Source: JAATGA01 sp047605605 (GTDB taxonomy: Bacteria; Pseudomonadota; Alphaproteobacteria; Rhodobacterales; Rhodobacteraceae). Taken from it: 6,937 bases of DNA. The notes under the pieces were generated by a model. It searched no databases. It was not told where the DNA came from and worked only from the letters and a program-made list of their open reading frames with translations. How positions within the stretch are numbered: position 1 is the first letter of the stretch; each line of letters opens with the position of its first letter. The stretch is from the NCBI GenBank assembly GCA_047605605.1, contig JASGFG010000114.1, positions 1-6,937 of the forward strand. Direction: 5' to 3'. The position numbers and the translations under genes are program-made. Positions 6,124 to 6,937 of this stretch are shown here, piece after piece.

Positions 6124-6163
6124 AAATATCCCGGGGGGAGCGCAGCGGGGGGCAGCGCCCCCC
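6124..6163 (+). repeat. AAATATCCC/G-run repeat with strong hairpin between urtD and urtE
   Basis: AAATATCCC (6124-6132) is followed by GGGGGG (6133-6138), AGCGCAGC, a second GGGGGG (6147-6152) and GCCCCCC (6157-6163). GGGGGGC (6147-6153) pairs perfectly with GCCCCCC (6157-6163) around the loop AGC. The earlier G-run could compete for the same C-run. Only scattered T residues follow (one CTTT at 6169-6172), so it is a weak intrinsic terminator at best. The first part matches the element at 4012-4027, so both probably belong to one intergenic repeat family. It lies 14 bases upstream of the urtE ribosome-binding site. Confidence 0.7.
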
Positions 6164-6176
6164 TCGCCCTTTCCGC

Positions 6177-6191
6177 AAAAGGACCGGCCTC
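6177..6191 (+). promoter_or_regulatory. Ribosome-binding site of urtE
   Basis: AAAAGGA (6177-6183) ends 8 bases before the ATG at 6192 and lies outside the upstream hairpin. It fixes the urtE start and shows that urtE has its own initiation signal, unlike urtD, which appears coupled to urtC. Confidence 0.65.
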
Positions 6192-6887
6192 ATGCTGAAA
6201 ACCGAAGGGCTGACCCTGCATTACGGCGGATCGCAGATCCTCTACGGCCTCGATGTCGAGGCGAAGGCCGGCGAAGTCACCTGCATCATGGGCACCAACG
6301 GCGTCGGCAAGACCAGCCTTTTCAAGGCCCTGTCGGGCTGGCACCCCCGGTCCGGCGGCACGATCACGCTGAACGGCGAGGCGATCCCCCGCGTCCCCCC
6401 GCAATACATGGCCAAAAAGGGCCTGGCCTACGTTCCGCAGGGGAGAATGATCTTTCCCCTGCTGACCGTGCGCGAGAACATGGAGACGGCCTATGCCCTG
6501 CTGCCGAAATCCGAACACCGCATCCCGGACGAGATCTTCGAGCTTTTCCCGATCCTCAGGGATTTCCTGCACCGCCGCGGCGGCGATCTGTCGGGCGGCC
6601 AGCAACAGCAGCTCGCCATCGCCCGCGCCATCCTGATGAAGCCCAAGGTCCTGCTGCTGGACGAACCGACCGAGGGCATCCAGCCCAACATCATCCAGCA
6701 GATCGGCCGCGTCATCGACTATCTGCGCGGGCGCGGCGATATGGCGATCCTGCTGGTCGAACAGTATTTCGACTTTGCCTATGGCCTGGCCGACCGCTTC
6801 TATGTGCTCAAACGCGGGGCGGTCGCCTTGCAGGGGACAAAGGCCGAACTGTCGCAGGACGTGCTGCGGGCCACAGTCTCGGTCTAG
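6192..6887 (+). CDS. urtE: Urea ABC transporter ATPase UrtE
   Basis: UrtE is the LivF-type cytoplasmic ATPase of the urea importer and the partner of UrtD. It is 231 residues, normal for the family. It shows Walker A GTNGVGKT (34-41), Q-loop Q83 in YVPQGR, ABC signature LSGGQ (133-137, followed by QQQ), and Walker B VLLLDEP (153-159, D157/E158). The usual H-loop histidine is replaced by Q191 in LLVEQYFDFA. The LivF branch commonly has VEQ here, so this is a family trait and not damage; it means the two ATP sites of the UrtD/UrtE dimer are probably unequal. The GRMIFPLLTVRENM segment and the PTEGIQPNIIQQIG stretch after Walker B are typical UrtE. A good Shine-Dalgarno precedes the ATG. The gene ends in TAG with no visible terminator before the window ends. 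Confidence 0.96.
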   Translation: MLKTEGLTLHYGGSQILYGLDVEAKAGEVTCIMGTNGVGKTSLFKALSGWHPRSGGTITLNGEAIPRVPPQYMAKKGLAYVPQGRMIFPLLTVRENMETAYALLPKSEHRIPDEIFELFPILRDFLHRRGGDLSGGQQQQLAIARAILMKPKVLLLDEPTEGIQPNIIQQIGRVIDYLRGRGDMAILLVEQYFDFAYGLADRFYVLKRGAVALQGTKAELSQDVLRATVSV

Positions 6888-6937
6888 GGCGGATCGACAT
6901 TCAGGATTCCCAAGTCTGGATTTGAGTGATTCATAGT
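6888..6937. other. AT-richer sequence after urtE; possible edge of a different element
   Basis: No gene or terminator can be assigned in these 50 bases. From 6896 to the end the GC content is about 40% by hand count (17 of 42), against a window that is clearly GC-rich. The change is abrupt, right after the urtE stop. It could be an AT-rich promoter region of the next gene or the end of an inserted element. The window is too short to tell. Confidence 0.4.

Noticed and set aside
6762..6767. Loss of the H-loop histidine in UrtE as a sign of a defective ATPase
   Set aside because: A glutamine after VE is common in LivF-type ATPases, and all other motifs are intact, so it is a family feature.

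Overview
The window carries the end of a urease accessory gene followed by a complete urea ABC-transporter operon, all on the + strand. The order is ureG (3' end only), urtA, urtB, urtC, urtD, urtE. High GC, strong third-position G/C bias, the UrtB architecture (signal peptide plus a long soluble N-terminal domain fused to the permease) and the AAATATCCC/G-run intergenic motif suggest an alphaproteobacterium, probably of the Rhodobacterales (Rhodobacter/Paracoccus-like). That placement rests on family memory, not on a search.

Layout. Bases 1-315 are the C-terminal half of UreG, the GTPase that helps load nickel into urease. Bases 316-666 hold no gene; they are the presumed promoter and leader of the urt operon and contain several short GC-rich inverted repeats. 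urtA (667-1950) encodes the periplasmic binding protein. urtB (2023-3963) and urtC (4125-5357) encode the two permeases. urtD (5354-6097, overlapping urtC by 4 bases) and urtE (6192-6887) encode the two ATPases. The last 50 bases are noncoding and clearly more AT-rich than the rest.

How it works together. UrtA is expected to bind urea or short amides in the periplasm, UrtB/UrtC to form the membrane channel, and UrtD/UrtE to power uptake. The imported urea would be hydrolysed by the nickel urease whose maturation genes lie just upstream. This is an established pathway and all five transporter proteins look intact.

The less ordinary content is between the genes. Every junction except the overlapping urtC/urtD one carries a strong GC hairpin or compound inverted repeat: urtA/urtB at 1969-2000, urtB/urtC at 4012-4118, urtD/urtE at 6124-6163. 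Two of these share an AAATATCCC plus G-run motif, which suggests a dispersed intergenic repeat family. The urtB/urtC gap has a three-arm arrangement that allows mutually exclusive stem-loops, plus a hairpin that would hide the urtC ribosome-binding site. I did not find an evidently new protein system. The noncoding junctions are the best candidates for something undescribed.
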